64,000 nucleotides of DNA from Desulfocorpusculum sp964414345 (GTDB lineage: Bacteria; Desulfobacterota; Desulfocorpusculales; Desulfocorpusculum): the NCBI GenBank assembly GCA_964414345.1, contig CAYPWF010000008.1, forward strand, positions 1 to 64,000, written 5' to 3'. Shown here in pieces: positions 18,456 through 27,748 of this stretch. The notes beneath the pieces were generated by a model that ran no database searches, was not told the origin of the DNA, and worked only from the letters and a program-made list of their open reading frames with translations. Position 1 is the first letter of the stretch. Each line of letters starts with the position of its first letter. Made by a program: the position numbers and the translations under genes.

Positions 18456-19529
18456 TCATTCTCTCTTGCGTGCCAAGGCTTCCTCTTCCACCTCTTTGAC
18501 AAGAACCTCAACAGCTTCCTGGGGCTTCAGCTTGCGTATCACCTGCCCCTTCCGAAAAAGAAGCCAGTGGGTCTTGCCCCCGCAGATGCCCAGATCCGCC
18601 TCTCTGGCCTCTCCTGGGCCGTTTACAGCGCAGCCCATTACAGCCACCTGCAGGGGCACATCCACGTGCAACAATCTTCTCTCCACTTCCTCGGCAACAG
18701 GGATCAGATCCACCTGGGTGCGGCCACATGTGGGGCAGGAGATGAGCTCGACCCCCCTTCGCCTCAGGCCCAGAGCACCCAGGATCCCCCAGGCCACCCT
18801 GACCTCCTCCACAGGATCTCCCGTCAGGGAGACTCTGATGGTGTCACCGATACCCTCGTTGAGGAGGATTCCGAGGCCCACAGAGGACTTCACGGCCCCG
18901 GACAACAAGGTCCCGGCCTCGGTGATACCCAGGTGCAAAGGGTAATCCACGGCCTCGGCCATGAGCCTGTAGGCCTCGCAGGTTCGCCCCACGTCCGGTG
19001 CCTTGAGAGATATCTTTATCTCCTGGTAACCCATATCTTCCAGGATCCTGACGTGACGAAGCCCGCTTTCCACCATGCCTTGGGCAGTGACCCCGCCGTG
19101 GGCCTCTAATATGTCCTTCTCCAGGGAACCGGAGTTGACTCCAATGCGTATGGGGACCCTCCGCTGCCTGGCCGCATCCACCACTTCCCTGACCTTGGCG
19201 GGGCCTCCGATGTTCCCTGGATTGATGCGAAGTCCGTCCACCCCCTGCCTGAGGGCTTCCAAGGCAAGCCTATGATCGAAGTGGATATCCGCCACAAGAG
19301 GAATGGAAATCTGTTTTCTGATTTCCCCCAGCGCCAGGGCCGCCTCCATGTCCGGCACCGCCACCCGCACCACCTCGCAGCCTGCTGCTTCCAGCCTCTT
19401 TACCTGGGCCACTGTGGAGGCCACATTTCTAGTGTCCGTGTTGGTCATAGACTGCACCACCACGGGTGCTCCGCCACCCACTACCACATTTCCCAAACGC
19501 ACAGCTCTTGTGAGCCTTCTTTTGCTCAT
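18456..19529 (-). CDS. ispG: 4-hydroxy-3-methylbut-2-enyl-diphosphate synthase
   Basis: 357 residues from ATG 19529 (GAGAGGA just upstream). The frame is open to 19895, but the extension is unlike the family. TIM-barrel segment: VQSMTNTDTRNV, PLVADIHFDHRLAL, LRINPGNIG. The Fe-S domain carries SCPTCGRT and GCAVNGPGEA, the three Cys ligands of the 4Fe-4S cluster. It performs the penultimate step of the non-mevalonate isoprenoid pathway. First gene of the ispG-proS-rsh group. Confidence 0.95.
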   Translation of the reverse strand: MSKRRLTRAVRLGNVVVGGGAPVVVQSMTNTDTRNVASTVAQVKRLEAAGCEVVRVAVPDMEAALALGEIRKQISIPLVADIHFDHRLALEALRQGVDGLRINPGNIGGPAKVREVVDAARQRRVPIRIGVNSGSLEKDILEAHGGVTAQGMVESGLRHVRILEDMGYQEIKISLKAPDVGRTCEAYRLMAEAVDYPLHLGITEAGTLLSGAVKSSVGLGILLNEGIGDTIRVSLTGDPVEEVRVAWGILGALGLRRRGVELISCPTCGRTQVDLIPVAEEVERRLLHVDVPLQVAVMGCAVNGPGEAREADLGICGGKTHWLLFRKGQVIRKLKPQEAVEVLVKEVEEEALARKRE

Positions 19530-19710
19530 TCGCGGGGTTCCTCTCGGGGAAGCAAACCGTTCTTGAGGGGCAGGACCTTCAGTACAGCCTCTTAAAAAAG
19601 GTGGACTCTTGGCCTGAGTATAGGAGAGGAAAGCGCGGGGCGTCAAGAAGCGGGCGCCTTGCCCCGTTGGTTCCATGTGCTGTCCGCCCGCACTCAAAAC
19701 CCTTGGGAAG

Positions 19711-19729
19711 AGCGGGCTCCAGGCCCGCT
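19711..19729. other. Short hairpin beside the importer promoter
   Basis: AGCGGGC pairs with GCCCGCT around TCCAG. It ends three bases before the TTGACA of the downstream promoter and could be an operator or a transcription barrier between the divergent ispG and importer operons. Confidence 0.35.
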
Positions 19730-19731
19730 GG

Positions 19732-19759
19732 TTGACAGGACACAACCCTTCCATATACT
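19732..19759 (+). promoter_or_regulatory. Sigma-70-type promoter of the iron-type ABC operon
   Basis: TTGACA (19732-19737) and TATACT (19754-19759) are separated by 16 bases, about 50 bases upstream of the solute-binding protein ATG. The -35 is consensus and the -10 has five of six consensus bases, the clearest promoter in the window. Confidence 0.65.
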
Positions 19760-19809
19760 TTCGTTGGGTCCGAGGAATTGCCACATCCCCACCACAGGAG
19801 GTAATGGAA

Positions 19810-20808
19810 ATGAAGAGAACAGCCACACTGCTGTTGGCCATGCTAGTGGCCGCCACTGCCGCAGCATCCGAGCCGGGTGTCTTGGAGAAGGCCAAGTTGG
19901 AGAAAAAAGTGACCTTTTACGCCAACATAACGGCAGTGGAACCCATTGTGGAGGCCTTCAGCAAGAGCTACGGTATCCAGGCCCATTACACGCGGGTGTC
20001 CACCTCCAAGTTCGTCTCAACGGTGCTTACCGAGCACCAGGCAGGAAAGCTCATGGCCGACGTGCTTCAGGCCCCCATGCCCATTCTCCAGCTCTTGAAG
20101 GAGAAAGGCGTGCTTGCCCCGTACAGGTCCCCTGCCCTGTCAGGATACCCGGCGTGGGCCCAGAAAGACGACACCATCATCATATTCGGCATAGAGTATG
20201 TGGGACTCATATACAACAAGGAGCTGGTCAGGCCGGAGGATGTGCCCAAAAAGTACCAGGACCTGGCGGACCCCAAGTGGAAGGACAAGATAGTCATGGC
20301 CGACCCCTCCTCCCACGCCACCACCATATCGTGGCTGGTCGGCCTCAAGGAAACCGTGTTTTCATCGGAGCAAGCATGGATGGATTTCATAAAGGGGCTC
20401 GCGGCCAACCGCCCCATGTTCGTGGCCTCTTTCGGCCCCACGCCGGCCCCGGTGGAAAGCGGCCAGAAGCTTATCGCCATCTCCATGCCCAAATACGTTA
20501 TAACCAAGGCACCGGCCCCTCTGGACTGGGCCAGGCTCCAGCAACCTCTTCTGGGAACCCCGAGGGCCATGGCCTTGACCGCCAAGGCTCCCCACCCAAA
20601 TGCCGCCAGGATCTTCGTGGATTACTGGCTGTCCGAGGAGGCCATGAAGACCATGGCTGAGAAGGTAGGCGAATACGTGTTGCTAAGAGATGTGTACCCT
20701 CCCCTGGAGGGGATTCAGAAGGTGAAGGTGGAGGCCATACGGGAGCTCTCCGACGAGGAGATTAGCCGCTGGGGGGCCGAGTTTCGAAGGCTCTTCGCCA
20801 TGCCCTGA
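19810..20808 (+). CDS. ABC transporter solute-binding protein, Fe(III)/FbpA-like
   Basis: 332 residues from ATG 19810, which lies seven bases after AGGAGGT; the ATG at 19804 is too close to that site. A signal peptide (RTATLLLAMLVAATAAASE) precedes a periplasmic-binding fold: KKVTFYANITAVEPIVEAF, IIIFGIEYVGLIYNKELV, YQDLADPKWKDKIVMADPS. The PKWKDKI segment is characteristic of FbpA/AfuA-type ferric or related binding proteins. The ligand is inferred from family only. An ATPase and a two-module permease follow. Confidence 0.88.
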   Translation: MKRTATLLLAMLVAATAAASEPGVLEKAKLEKKVTFYANITAVEPIVEAFSKSYGIQAHYTRVSTSKFVSTVLTEHQAGKLMADVLQAPMPILQLLKEKGVLAPYRSPALSGYPAWAQKDDTIIIFGIEYVGLIYNKELVRPEDVPKKYQDLADPKWKDKIVMADPSSHATTISWLVGLKETVFSSEQAWMDFIKGLAANRPMFVASFGPTPAPVESGQKLIAISMPKYVITKAPAPLDWARLQQPLLGTPRAMALTAKAPHPNAARIFVDYWLSEEAMKTMAEKVGEYVLLRDVYPPLEGIQKVKVEAIRELSDEEISRWGAEFRRLFAMP

Positions 20809-20852
20809 GGGAGCGCAGCGTATGATTCCTGAGCTCCTCACGAAGGCGTCCC

Positions 20853-21953
20853 ATGGAGATCTATGTTCGAGACCTGAGCAAGTCTTACAGATCCGGAGGC
20901 AGGCAGATCCAGGCCCTCTCGGGGGTTAGCCTGGAGATCCAGCAGCCCGAGATCTTCACCCTACTGGGACCAAGCGGTTGTGGCAAGACCACTCTTCTCC
21001 GCTGTCTGGTGGGTCTGGAGACACCGGATACAGGGGAGATCTCCATAGGGGACAGGATCGTGTTCTCAGCGCAGAGGGGGATCCTGGTGCAACCCGAGAA
21101 GAGAGGTCTCGGAATGGTTTTTCAAAGCTATGCCATATGGCCCCACATGACCGTGCAGGAGAACGTGGCATATCCTTTGAAAGTCAGAGGAGAACCCAGG
21201 CATAAGGTCCGGGAAAAGGTGGCCAGAGCCCTCAGCATGGTGAAGCTGGAAGGCATGGAGGACAGGCCGGCCACCCAGCTCAGCGGTGGCCAGCAACAGA
21301 GGGTGGCCTTGGCCAGGGCATTGGTTGCCGAGCCCAGGGTGATTCTCTTTGACGAGCCTTTGAGCAATTTGGACGCAAAGCTAAGGGATGAGACACGCAA
21401 GGAGCTCAGGGGCTTCTTGGCGGGGCTCAAGATCACGGCCGTGTACGTCACCCACGACAGGATGGAGGCACTGTCCCTTTCCGACCGAGTGGCGGTCATG
21501 AAGGACGGCAGCATCCTGGAGACCGGGAGCCCCGAACAGGTCTACTTCCACCCCAGGAACTCCTTTGTGGCCGAGTTCATCGGCAAGGCCAACATGATCC
21601 AGGCCAGGGTCCTCGGGGAGGAAGGCCCTTACACCCTCGTGCATTCCCGGTTGGGCCGGATCCTGTGCAGAAGCACTCCAGGGCTTCATGCCGGTGAGCC
21701 TGTCACGGTGTGCATCAGGCCGGAATTTCTCAGGGCCTCCGGATCTACGCAAGGGGATGCGGCCAATCTGTTCAGGGGAAAGGTGCTCTCAGTGCTATTT
21801 CTGGGCGATAGTTGCGAGGTGGAGGTACAGGTGGCTGGGCAGAATCTCCTCAGCAGGCTGGATGCCTCCTCCAGGCTCAAAGAGGGGGAGCAGGTCACCT
21901 TGGCTGTGAGTCCTGAGCAGTGCTTCACCCTGGCAGGGCAGGTGGGCGGTTGA
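20853..21953 (+). CDS. ABC transporter ATP-binding protein, FbpC/PotA type
   Basis: 366 residues. Walker A LLGPSGCGKTTLL, Q-loop MVFQSYAIWPHMTV, signature LSGGQQQRVALARAL, Walker B VILFDEPLSNLDAKLR, switch YVTHDRMEAL, followed by a C-terminal TOBE domain (from about residue 245). The NLDAKLR form marks the iron/polyamine/sugar import class. It sits between the binding protein and the permease and ends in TGATG with the permease start. Confidence 0.94.
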   Translation: MEIYVRDLSKSYRSGGRQIQALSGVSLEIQQPEIFTLLGPSGCGKTTLLRCLVGLETPDTGEISIGDRIVFSAQRGILVQPEKRGLGMVFQSYAIWPHMTVQENVAYPLKVRGEPRHKVREKVARALSMVKLEGMEDRPATQLSGGQQQRVALARALVAEPRVILFDEPLSNLDAKLRDETRKELRGFLAGLKITAVYVTHDRMEALSLSDRVAVMKDGSILETGSPEQVYFHPRNSFVAEFIGKANMIQARVLGEEGPYTLVHSRLGRILCRSTPGLHAGEPVTVCIRPEFLRASGSTQGDAANLFRGKVLSVLFLGDSCEVEVQVAGQNLLSRLDASSRLKEGEQVTLAVSPEQCFTLAGQVGG

Positions 21954-23647
21954 TGCCGAAGAGTGGGCTGCGGCCGACATCCTCCCTTCTCATACTGCTG
22001 GTGGCCTTCCTCACCGTGTGCCCTGTCATCATGCTGGTTTTGGGGAGCGTCTCCAGTGGGCTGGGGAGCCTGGGCGGTCTCACGGCCCAGAAGTACTTGA
22101 GGGCCTACTCTGACCCGGCATTTGGGGAAATTCTTCTAAACACCATTGCCTTCACCGGGGGCTCGGCATTTCTCTGCACGGCTCTGGCTTTGTTTCTCTC
22201 GTATCTAAACACCAGGACCAACATTCCCTTCAAGGGTGTATTCCGCGTCTTCTCCATTGTGCCCATGATGATCCCGCACATCCTCTTCTGCGCCAGTTGG
22301 GTGCTGCTGCTGAACCCATCCAACGGGCTGATCAATCTGTGCCTGAAGGAGCTCTTTGGGTTGAGGGCCTCCCCTTTTAACATCTACACCTTGGAGGGGA
22401 TGATCCTGGTGGAGGCGCTCCTGGATCTGCCCATAGCTTACCTGATCATGGCTCCGGCCATGTCCGGTTTCGATGCGTCTCTGGAGGAGTCCTCCCGGGT
22501 GTGCGGGGCCTCACAGGTAGGGACCCTTCTCAGGATCACTCTGCCGGTGCTTCGGCCGGCCATATTGGCCTCCTTCATCCTCGTGGTGGTGAGAAGCCTG
22601 GCCTCCTTCGCCGTTCCCTCGGTGATCGGGATGCCGGGCAGGATCTACGTACTGGCCTCACACATCTACAGGATAATATCCACGGGCTTCGCGCCTGATT
22701 ATGGGAAGGCAGCGGCAGTGGGAGTGAGCGCCCTTGTGGCCTCGGTGGTGCTCATCTTGGTGTACCGGCGCCTCACATCCGCCACCGAGCGATACGTCAC
22801 GGTGAGCGGGAAAGGGTACAGGCCCTCCCTGGTGGACCTCAAGGGGGCTAGGTGGCCTCTGTTTTCGGTGGTGGGATCCTTTTGTCTGCTCCTGGTGGCC
22901 CTTCCAGTGGGGGTGCTCCTGTACGTGTCTGTGCTCCCTTATTCCGTGGTGCCGGGAGCCAAGGCCCTCTCCCTGGTGAGTCTGAAGAACTGGGAGCAGA
23001 TCTGGAGAGATCCCCTCTGCTGGCTATCGGTTAAAAACAGTTTGATTCTGGGTGTGGGTGGGGCAAGCCTTGGAGTTGTGGTCTCCCTGTTCGTGTCCCA
23101 TGCAATCGTGAGGGGACGCTCTGCCGCATCCACCATTCTGGAGTCCTTGAGTTTCCTCTCCTTTTCCTTTCCAGGGATCGTCATAGGAGTAGGATTCATG
23201 TGGTTCTTCGTGCATACCCCGTTGTACGCTACATTGTGGGCCCTGCTTGTGGCGTATATCGCCACCTACCTTCCCTACGGGCTTCGGCCCCTCACAAGTG
23301 CCCTTGTTCAGATCCACCCACACCTGGAGGAGTCCTCCAGGGTTTGCGGAGCCGGCCCCCTGTACACCCTGCGCAGGATCCTGGTGCCTCTCATGGCACC
23401 CGCACTGGTCTCGGGCTGGATCCTGATGGCCACCATGTTCTTGCGGGAACTCACGGTCTCGGTGGTGCTCTCGAGGCCGGGAACGGAGGTCCTGTCGGTT
23501 CAGATTCTGCGCTTCGCCGAAGACGGCCTGTGGGGCAAACTCTCTGCACTGGGCATGGTGATGATCTTCATCTCAACGATCCTGGTGCTCATGGCCTCCA
23601 AAGTGGGCGGTAGGTTCTCCAACGTGGGGCAGACCTTGGGCTCGTAG
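21953..23647 (+). CDS. ABC transporter permease, FbpB-like, two fused domains
   Basis: 564 residues with about 12 membrane helices in two homologous halves. Each half has the EAA loop (LEESSRVCGASQVGTLLRI and LEESSRVCGAGPLYTLRRI), which docks to the ATPase. The ATG at 21953 overlaps the ATPase stop; a start 33 bases upstream is open but unneeded. It forms the channel of the iron-type importer. Confidence 0.93.
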   Translation: MPKSGLRPTSSLLILLVAFLTVCPVIMLVLGSVSSGLGSLGGLTAQKYLRAYSDPAFGEILLNTIAFTGGSAFLCTALALFLSYLNTRTNIPFKGVFRVFSIVPMMIPHILFCASWVLLLNPSNGLINLCLKELFGLRASPFNIYTLEGMILVEALLDLPIAYLIMAPAMSGFDASLEESSRVCGASQVGTLLRITLPVLRPAILASFILVVVRSLASFAVPSVIGMPGRIYVLASHIYRIISTGFAPDYGKAAAVGVSALVASVVLILVYRRLTSATERYVTVSGKGYRPSLVDLKGARWPLFSVVGSFCLLLVALPVGVLLYVSVLPYSVVPGAKALSLVSLKNWEQIWRDPLCWLSVKNSLILGVGGASLGVVVSLFVSHAIVRGRSAASTILESLSFLSFSFPGIVIGVGFMWFFVHTPLYATLWALLVAYIATYLPYGLRPLTSALVQIHPHLEESSRVCGAGPLYTLRRILVPLMAPALVSGWILMATMFLRELTVSVVLSRPGTEVLSVQILRFAEDGLWGKLSALGMVMIFISTILVLMASKVGGRFSNVGQTLGS

Positions 23648-23756
23648 CCCACCCGAGAGGGCTCTTTGCTTGAGTTCCTTGACGGCCGCTTCCGGCCAAC
23701 CCTACCATGGTACCCGTGGAATCATCCCCATCTTGTGAGCGAGATTGAGCCCTGGC

Positions 23757-25511
23757 ATGGCTACTAGAGCGACCCCATTTCTCCCAACAAGCCGTGAGGA
23801 GATGAACGCTCTCGGCTGGAAGACCCTGGACGTGCTTCTGGTGAGCGGGGACGCTTACGTGGACCACCCCTCTTTCGGGGCTGCCCTCATTGGCCGCCAC
23901 CTGGAGTCGCTGGGATATAGGGTGGGCATCTTGCCCCAGCCGGACTGGAGAAACCCGGAGGCCTTCCTGGGAATGGGTGTGCCCAGGCTCTTTGTGGGAG
24001 TCACCTCCGGGGCCATGGACTCCATGGTCAACCACTACACATCGCTGGGCAAGCCCAGGCAGGAGGACCACTATAGCGAAGGAGGTCTTCCAAAGGCCAG
24101 GCCGGACAGGGCTGTGCTGGTGTATGTCAACAGGATCAGGGAGGCCATGCCCGGGGTGCCTGTGGTGATAGGCGGTGTGGAGGCAAGTCTAAGAAGGGTC
24201 AGCCACTACGATTTCTGGAGCGACCGGATTCGCAAGTCCGTGCTCTTGGACTCCAAGGCCACCATTTTGGTGTACGGGATGGGAGAGAGGGCTGTGGCTG
24301 AAATCGCCCGCCGACTGGAGGCAGGGCAGGATCTGGAGGGAATCCCGGGCACGGCTTTGTACAGGGGTCAGACGGACTTCCAGATTTCCCGGTACCCGGA
24401 GGCTCTTTGGCTTCCTGATCACGAGGAGCTGGAAGCCGAAGCGGAGAAACTTCTGCAACTAACCGGGCTCATGGAGCAACAAAGCCAGCCTTGGATGCAA
24501 AGGGTGCTGCTGCAGCGGGCCGACAGCCGAGTCCTGATCCTGTTTCCCCCAGCCCGGCCCTTAACAAGCCAGGAGCTGGACCGGCTACACGCTCTTCCTT
24601 TTTCCCGAAGGCCCCACCCCCGCTACAAGGGGGAAATACCGGCCTTCACAATGGTAAGAGATTCTGTGACAGTTGTGAGAGGCTGCGCAGGGGGCTGCAG
24701 CTTTTGCTCCATAGCCCTGCACCAAGGAAGAGTGCTCCAAAGCAGATCCAAAGAATCCGTGCTTGAAGAGATAAAGAGGCTGGCGAGGGAGAAGGCCTTC
24801 TCAGGCACTATAAGTGACCTTGGGGGACCCTCGGCAAACATGTACGGCCTTGGCTGCACTTCCGGATTCAAAAATGGGAAATGTTTGAGGCCCTCCTGCC
24901 TGTTCCCTGAGATCTGCGCCCACCTATCCGTGAGTCAAGAGGCTTACATGGAGCTTCTTAATTGCGCAAGAGCGCTCCCAGGGGTCAAACACCTTTTCGT
25001 ATCAAGCGGCATCCGCCATGACCTGGCCCTGAGGGAGCCTGAATTCCTGGAGCTCCTGGTCAGACATCATGTCTCTGGGCATCTCAAAGTGGCCCCGGAG
25101 CATGCAAGCAGTCCTGTCTTGGCAAGGATGCGGAAGCCCTCTTGGTCTCTGTACAGAGTTTTTCAGGATCGTTTCCGAGCCACGGCCAGAAGGGCGGGCA
25201 AAGAGCTCTATCTTGTTCCATACCTGATGGCCGGATTTCCAGGCTGCAGCATGAAAGATATGGATGTCTTGGAAAGAAGGCTTAGAGAATCAGGACTCAG
25301 GCCCAGACAAGTGCAGCTTTTTCTCCCCACCCCCATGACCATGGCCACGGCCATGTACTGGAGCGGCATGGACCCTTCCTGCGGGGAAGCCATATACGTG
25401 CCCAGGACTCACAGGCAAAGGAAGGGGCAGTTGGACAAACTGCTTTACTGGCGCACCGCTAGATCCAGGGGGACCCCAGGATCCCCCACCAGGGATCATG
25501 ATTTGAGCTGA
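23757..25511 (+). CDS. YgiQ-family radical SAM protein
   Basis: 584 residues. The N-terminal domain has LLVSGDAYVDHPSFGAALIG and IGGVEASLRRVSHYDFWSD, hallmarks of YgiQ. The radical SAM cluster motif C-A-G-G-C-S-F-C (C310, C314, C317) is followed by a characteristic Cys-rich stretch (FKNGKCLRPSCLFPEIC). Usual YgiQ proteins are slightly longer at the C-terminus. The function is unassigned in the family. A TTG at 23745 would add four residues. Confidence 0.92.
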   Translation: MATRATPFLPTSREEMNALGWKTLDVLLVSGDAYVDHPSFGAALIGRHLESLGYRVGILPQPDWRNPEAFLGMGVPRLFVGVTSGAMDSMVNHYTSLGKPRQEDHYSEGGLPKARPDRAVLVYVNRIREAMPGVPVVIGGVEASLRRVSHYDFWSDRIRKSVLLDSKATILVYGMGERAVAEIARRLEAGQDLEGIPGTALYRGQTDFQISRYPEALWLPDHEELEAEAEKLLQLTGLMEQQSQPWMQRVLLQRADSRVLILFPPARPLTSQELDRLHALPFSRRPHPRYKGEIPAFTMVRDSVTVVRGCAGGCSFCSIALHQGRVLQSRSKESVLEEIKRLAREKAFSGTISDLGGPSANMYGLGCTSGFKNGKCLRPSCLFPEICAHLSVSQEAYMELLNCARALPGVKHLFVSSGIRHDLALREPEFLELLVRHHVSGHLKVAPEHASSPVLARMRKPSWSLYRVFQDRFRATARRAGKELYLVPYLMAGFPGCSMKDMDVLERRLRESGLRPRQVQLFLPTPMTMATAMYWSGMDPSCGEAIYVPRTHRQRKGQLDKLLYWRTARSRGTPGSPTRDHDLS

Positions 25512-25547
25512 GCTCTTACCCAGCCCGAGTGTTTTTGATATAGTTGG

Positions 25548-26126
25548 ATGGAGCAGATGGAAACCGACCACGAACAACACCACCCCCTGGATCCTGGCTA
25601 CCGCTTCTGCCCCAAGTGCGGCCATCTCCTGGAGGGCCGGCTCATCAAGCCCGGCGAGCCCGAGCGGCTGGTCTGCACGGCCTGCGGGTTCATCTTCTAC
25701 CTGGACTCCAAGGTGGCTGTGGGGACTCTTCCCATACTGGACGGCCGCTTGGTGTTACTTAGGCGGGCCATAGAGCCAGGCTACGGGAAATGGGTCTTCC
25801 CAGGGGGGTTTGTGGACCGCGGGGAAACAGTAGAGGCTGCGGCGATGCGAGAGACTATGGAGGAAGTCAACTTGAAGGTTCACCCCGTGGGGCTTTTAAA
25901 TGTCTATTCTTACCCCGGAAGGCCGGTGATAGTGATTGTTTACCGCGTGCAGGTACTGGGAGGGGATCTGAGGGCCGGGGAGGAGGCCCTGGAAGTGGCT
26001 ACCTTTGCTCCAGGGGAGATCCCTTGGAAAGAGCTTGCCTTCCCCAGCACCAGGGATGCTCTTAGGGATCTCCTGAAAGAGATGGAAATCCGAGATATTT
26101 ACGGTGGTGCAGGACCGGAGGCATGA
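25548..26126 (+). CDS. NUDIX hydrolase with N-terminal zinc ribbon
   Basis: 192 residues. A zinc ribbon with C21-x2-C24 and C43-x2-C46 precedes a Nudix domain whose box reads GGFVDRGETVEAAAMRETME plus EV (about residues 86-108), with the catalytic R-E-x-x-E-E intact. This NudC-like ribbon plus Nudix layout hydrolyses nucleoside-diphosphate derivatives such as NADH or ADP-ribose; the exact substrate is unknown. It overlaps or abuts the DUF1232 gene. Confidence 0.9.
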   Translation: MEQMETDHEQHHPLDPGYRFCPKCGHLLEGRLIKPGEPERLVCTACGFIFYLDSKVAVGTLPILDGRLVLLRRAIEPGYGKWVFPGGFVDRGETVEAAAMRETMEEVNLKVHPVGLLNVYSYPGRPVIVIVYRVQVLGGDLRAGEEALEVATFAPGEIPWKELAFPSTRDALRDLLKEMEIRDIYGGAGPEA

Positions 26127-26130
26127 AAGG

Positions 26131-26562
26131 ATGTCCAAAGACGAGGACTTCTATCAAACCCTTCGCCTGCGAATGCTCAGGTGGGCAGAGGGCCACGGCG
26201 CCTCCCACAGGTGGATAGATTACCTCATGTGGGCGCCGGATCTCTTTCACCTGTTGTGGCGCCTCTCCTTGGACCCTGAAGTGCCTGCCCGCATCAAGGG
26301 CAAGCTCCTGGCAGCCATGGTCTACTTTATTTCCCCTTGGGACCTGATCCCTGAGGCGGTTTTCGGCCCCGCAGCCTACGCGGACGATGTAGCCTTGGCA
26401 GCCTATGTCCTTGGATCCGTCTTGGAAGAAGTGGGTCCGGAAGTGTTGCGCCGTCACTGGGCAGGCAGCCAAGATGTGCTGCAGGTCATCCGGGCTGTAC
26501 TGAAGGTTGCCCAAAAAATGGTTGGAGCAGGGATCTGGTCCAGACTCAGGCAACGCCTTTAA
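26131..26562 (+). CDS. DUF1232 (YkvA-like) membrane-associated protein
   Basis: 143 residues. The core LLAAMVYFISPWDLIPEAVFG-type segment (given here in part) followed by A-D-D-V-A-L-A-A-Y-V-L is the DUF1232 signature. GTG 26104 inside the NUDIX gene is possible, but ATG 26131 lies nine bases after GGAGG. The role of the family is unknown. Confidence 0.82.
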   Translation: MSKDEDFYQTLRLRMLRWAEGHGASHRWIDYLMWAPDLFHLLWRLSLDPEVPARIKGKLLAAMVYFISPWDLIPEAVFGPAAYADDVALAAYVLGSVLEEVGPEVLRRHWAGSQDVLQVIRAVLKVAQKMVGAGIWSRLRQRL

Positions 26563-26612
26563 ATCTCGGCTCCAAGCCACAGCTCCCGAGGGCTCATAGA
26601 GGCTTGCGCCTT

Positions 26613-26843
26613 CTATTCCACTATCTCCAAGACAACTCTTTTTTTAAGCTTGGCAGCAACTCCGTTTAAAATAGTGCGGATGGCATTGGCCGTATGGCCT
26701 TGCCGGCCGATTATCTTTCCAACATCTTCCTTGGCCACCCTTAGCTCTATGACAGAGGTGGTCCCGCCTGTGACCTCGACCACTTCCACTTGATCTGGGC
26801 GATCCACAAGCGCACAGGCCACGACTCGCACCAATTCCTTCAT
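26613..26843 (-). CDS. khpA: KH-domain RNA-binding protein, KhpA-like
   Basis: 76 residues from the ATG at 26843, the usual KhpA size and start (MKELVRVVACALVD). The KH motif V-G-K-I-I-G-R-Q-G-H-T-A-N-A-I-R-T-I-L carries the GxxG loop. KhpA proteins bind RNA, often with KhpB/Jag. In many genomes khpA sits by rpsP/rimM; here it follows an Rrf2 regulator instead. The frame is open further upstream without a good site. Confidence 0.88.
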   Translation of the reverse strand: MKELVRVVACALVDRPDQVEVVEVTGGTTSVIELRVAKEDVGKIIGRQGHTANAIRTILNGVAAKLKKRVVLEIVE

Positions 26844-26976
26844 GGAGACGTCTCCCTCATATCGCTCCAACTCCCGACCCTCCTCCCAAGAAAATTCTAA
26901 AAACTCCCCATCTTCCACTTCACAGGCCCTTCAGCCATCTTGACCAGGCTACAGCTTCCGCATGCCCGGGTATTGC

Positions 26977-27405
26977 TCAAAGTTGCATCTGCTCTGCGTC
27001 TGAGCAAAGCTTCTCTATTGTGACCGACTCCAGGTAGTCGTTGAGTTTCCTCCCGGCCTCCTCCCAAACCTGCCGCACCACGCACTTGGGAGCCCTATGG
27101 CATTGTACGTCCTTGCGGCCGGTCTCCTTGCACTTGACCAAGTGCAAAGGCCCGTCTGTAGCCCTAACAACATCTGCAACCGTTATCTGAGAAGGATTTC
27201 TCCCCAGGAAATATCCTCCCTTGGGTCCCCTAAGGGTACGCACTATACCCGCCCTTCTCAGTCGGTTCAAGATCTGCTCCAGGTACCTGACCGGAATCTC
27301 CTGGCGCTCCGCAATTGTTCGAATCTGAGCTGGCCGCCCCTTTCCATAACAGGCCATGTCGAAAACAGCCCTCACCCCGTAGCGTCCCCTGGTGGAAAGC
27401 TTCAT
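26977..27405 (-). CDS. Rrf2-family transcriptional regulator with three cysteines
   Basis: 142 residues. The winged-helix N-terminus MKLSTRGRYGVRAVFDMA and LEQILNRLRRAGIVRTLRGPKGGY are typical Rrf2/IscR. C92, C102 and C108 match the cluster-ligand region of Fe-S-sensing members, with 9- and 5-residue gaps, close to but not identical with IscR spacing. No suf/isc genes are adjacent. A near-perfect palindrome overlaps the start region and may be its own operator. Confidence 0.9.
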   Translation of the reverse strand: MKLSTRGRYGVRAVFDMACYGKGRPAQIRTIAERQEIPVRYLEQILNRLRRAGIVRTLRGPKGGYFLGRNPSQITVADVVRATDGPLHLVKCKETGRKDVQCHRAPKCVVRQVWEEAGRKLNDYLESVTIEKLCSDAEQMQL

Positions 27406-27415
27406 GGTCCCACCC

Positions 27416-27433
27416 CCTTTTAGGCCTTAAAGG
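27416..27433. promoter_or_regulatory. 18-bp palindrome upstream of the Rrf2 gene
   Basis: CCTTT-T-AGGCCT-T-AAAGG is symmetric except for the two single T positions. It lies 10-30 bases upstream of the Rrf2 ATG and overlaps its probable ribosome-binding site, a plausible place for autorepression. Confidence 0.45.
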
Positions 27434-27748
27434 CAAAAGTCGGTCTCAACCAACAAACAAAGGGCCACGCGCTATGGAACCAAAGCTGAAGCCGTTTGTC
27501 AATCTACAAGTTAAACGGTGTCTATTGCTCACACATCTCCTTCCGGAAAGAAGGCCCTTGGGGACTCCTGGCCCTCACCTGCTTCACACGATGAGCTTTA
27601 CAACTAACCTTTCATTGCGTCTGTGAGCCTCATGAGTTAAGATCCAACTTACCGCTGAAACAAGTGCTGAATCTCCCGCTTGGGGCAGCTTGGATTTTGT
27701 TTTGAGGAGTTCAGATAAGCCGATTTGAAAAGTGGGAAGGAGAAGAGG
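27434..27748. other. Intergenic region between the Rrf2 gene and a lipoprotein gene
   Basis: About 315 bases, AT-richer than neighbours, between divergent genes. Apart from the palindrome at the left end and AAGGAG before the lipoprotein start, I see no RNA gene or repeat. Confidence 0.5.
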
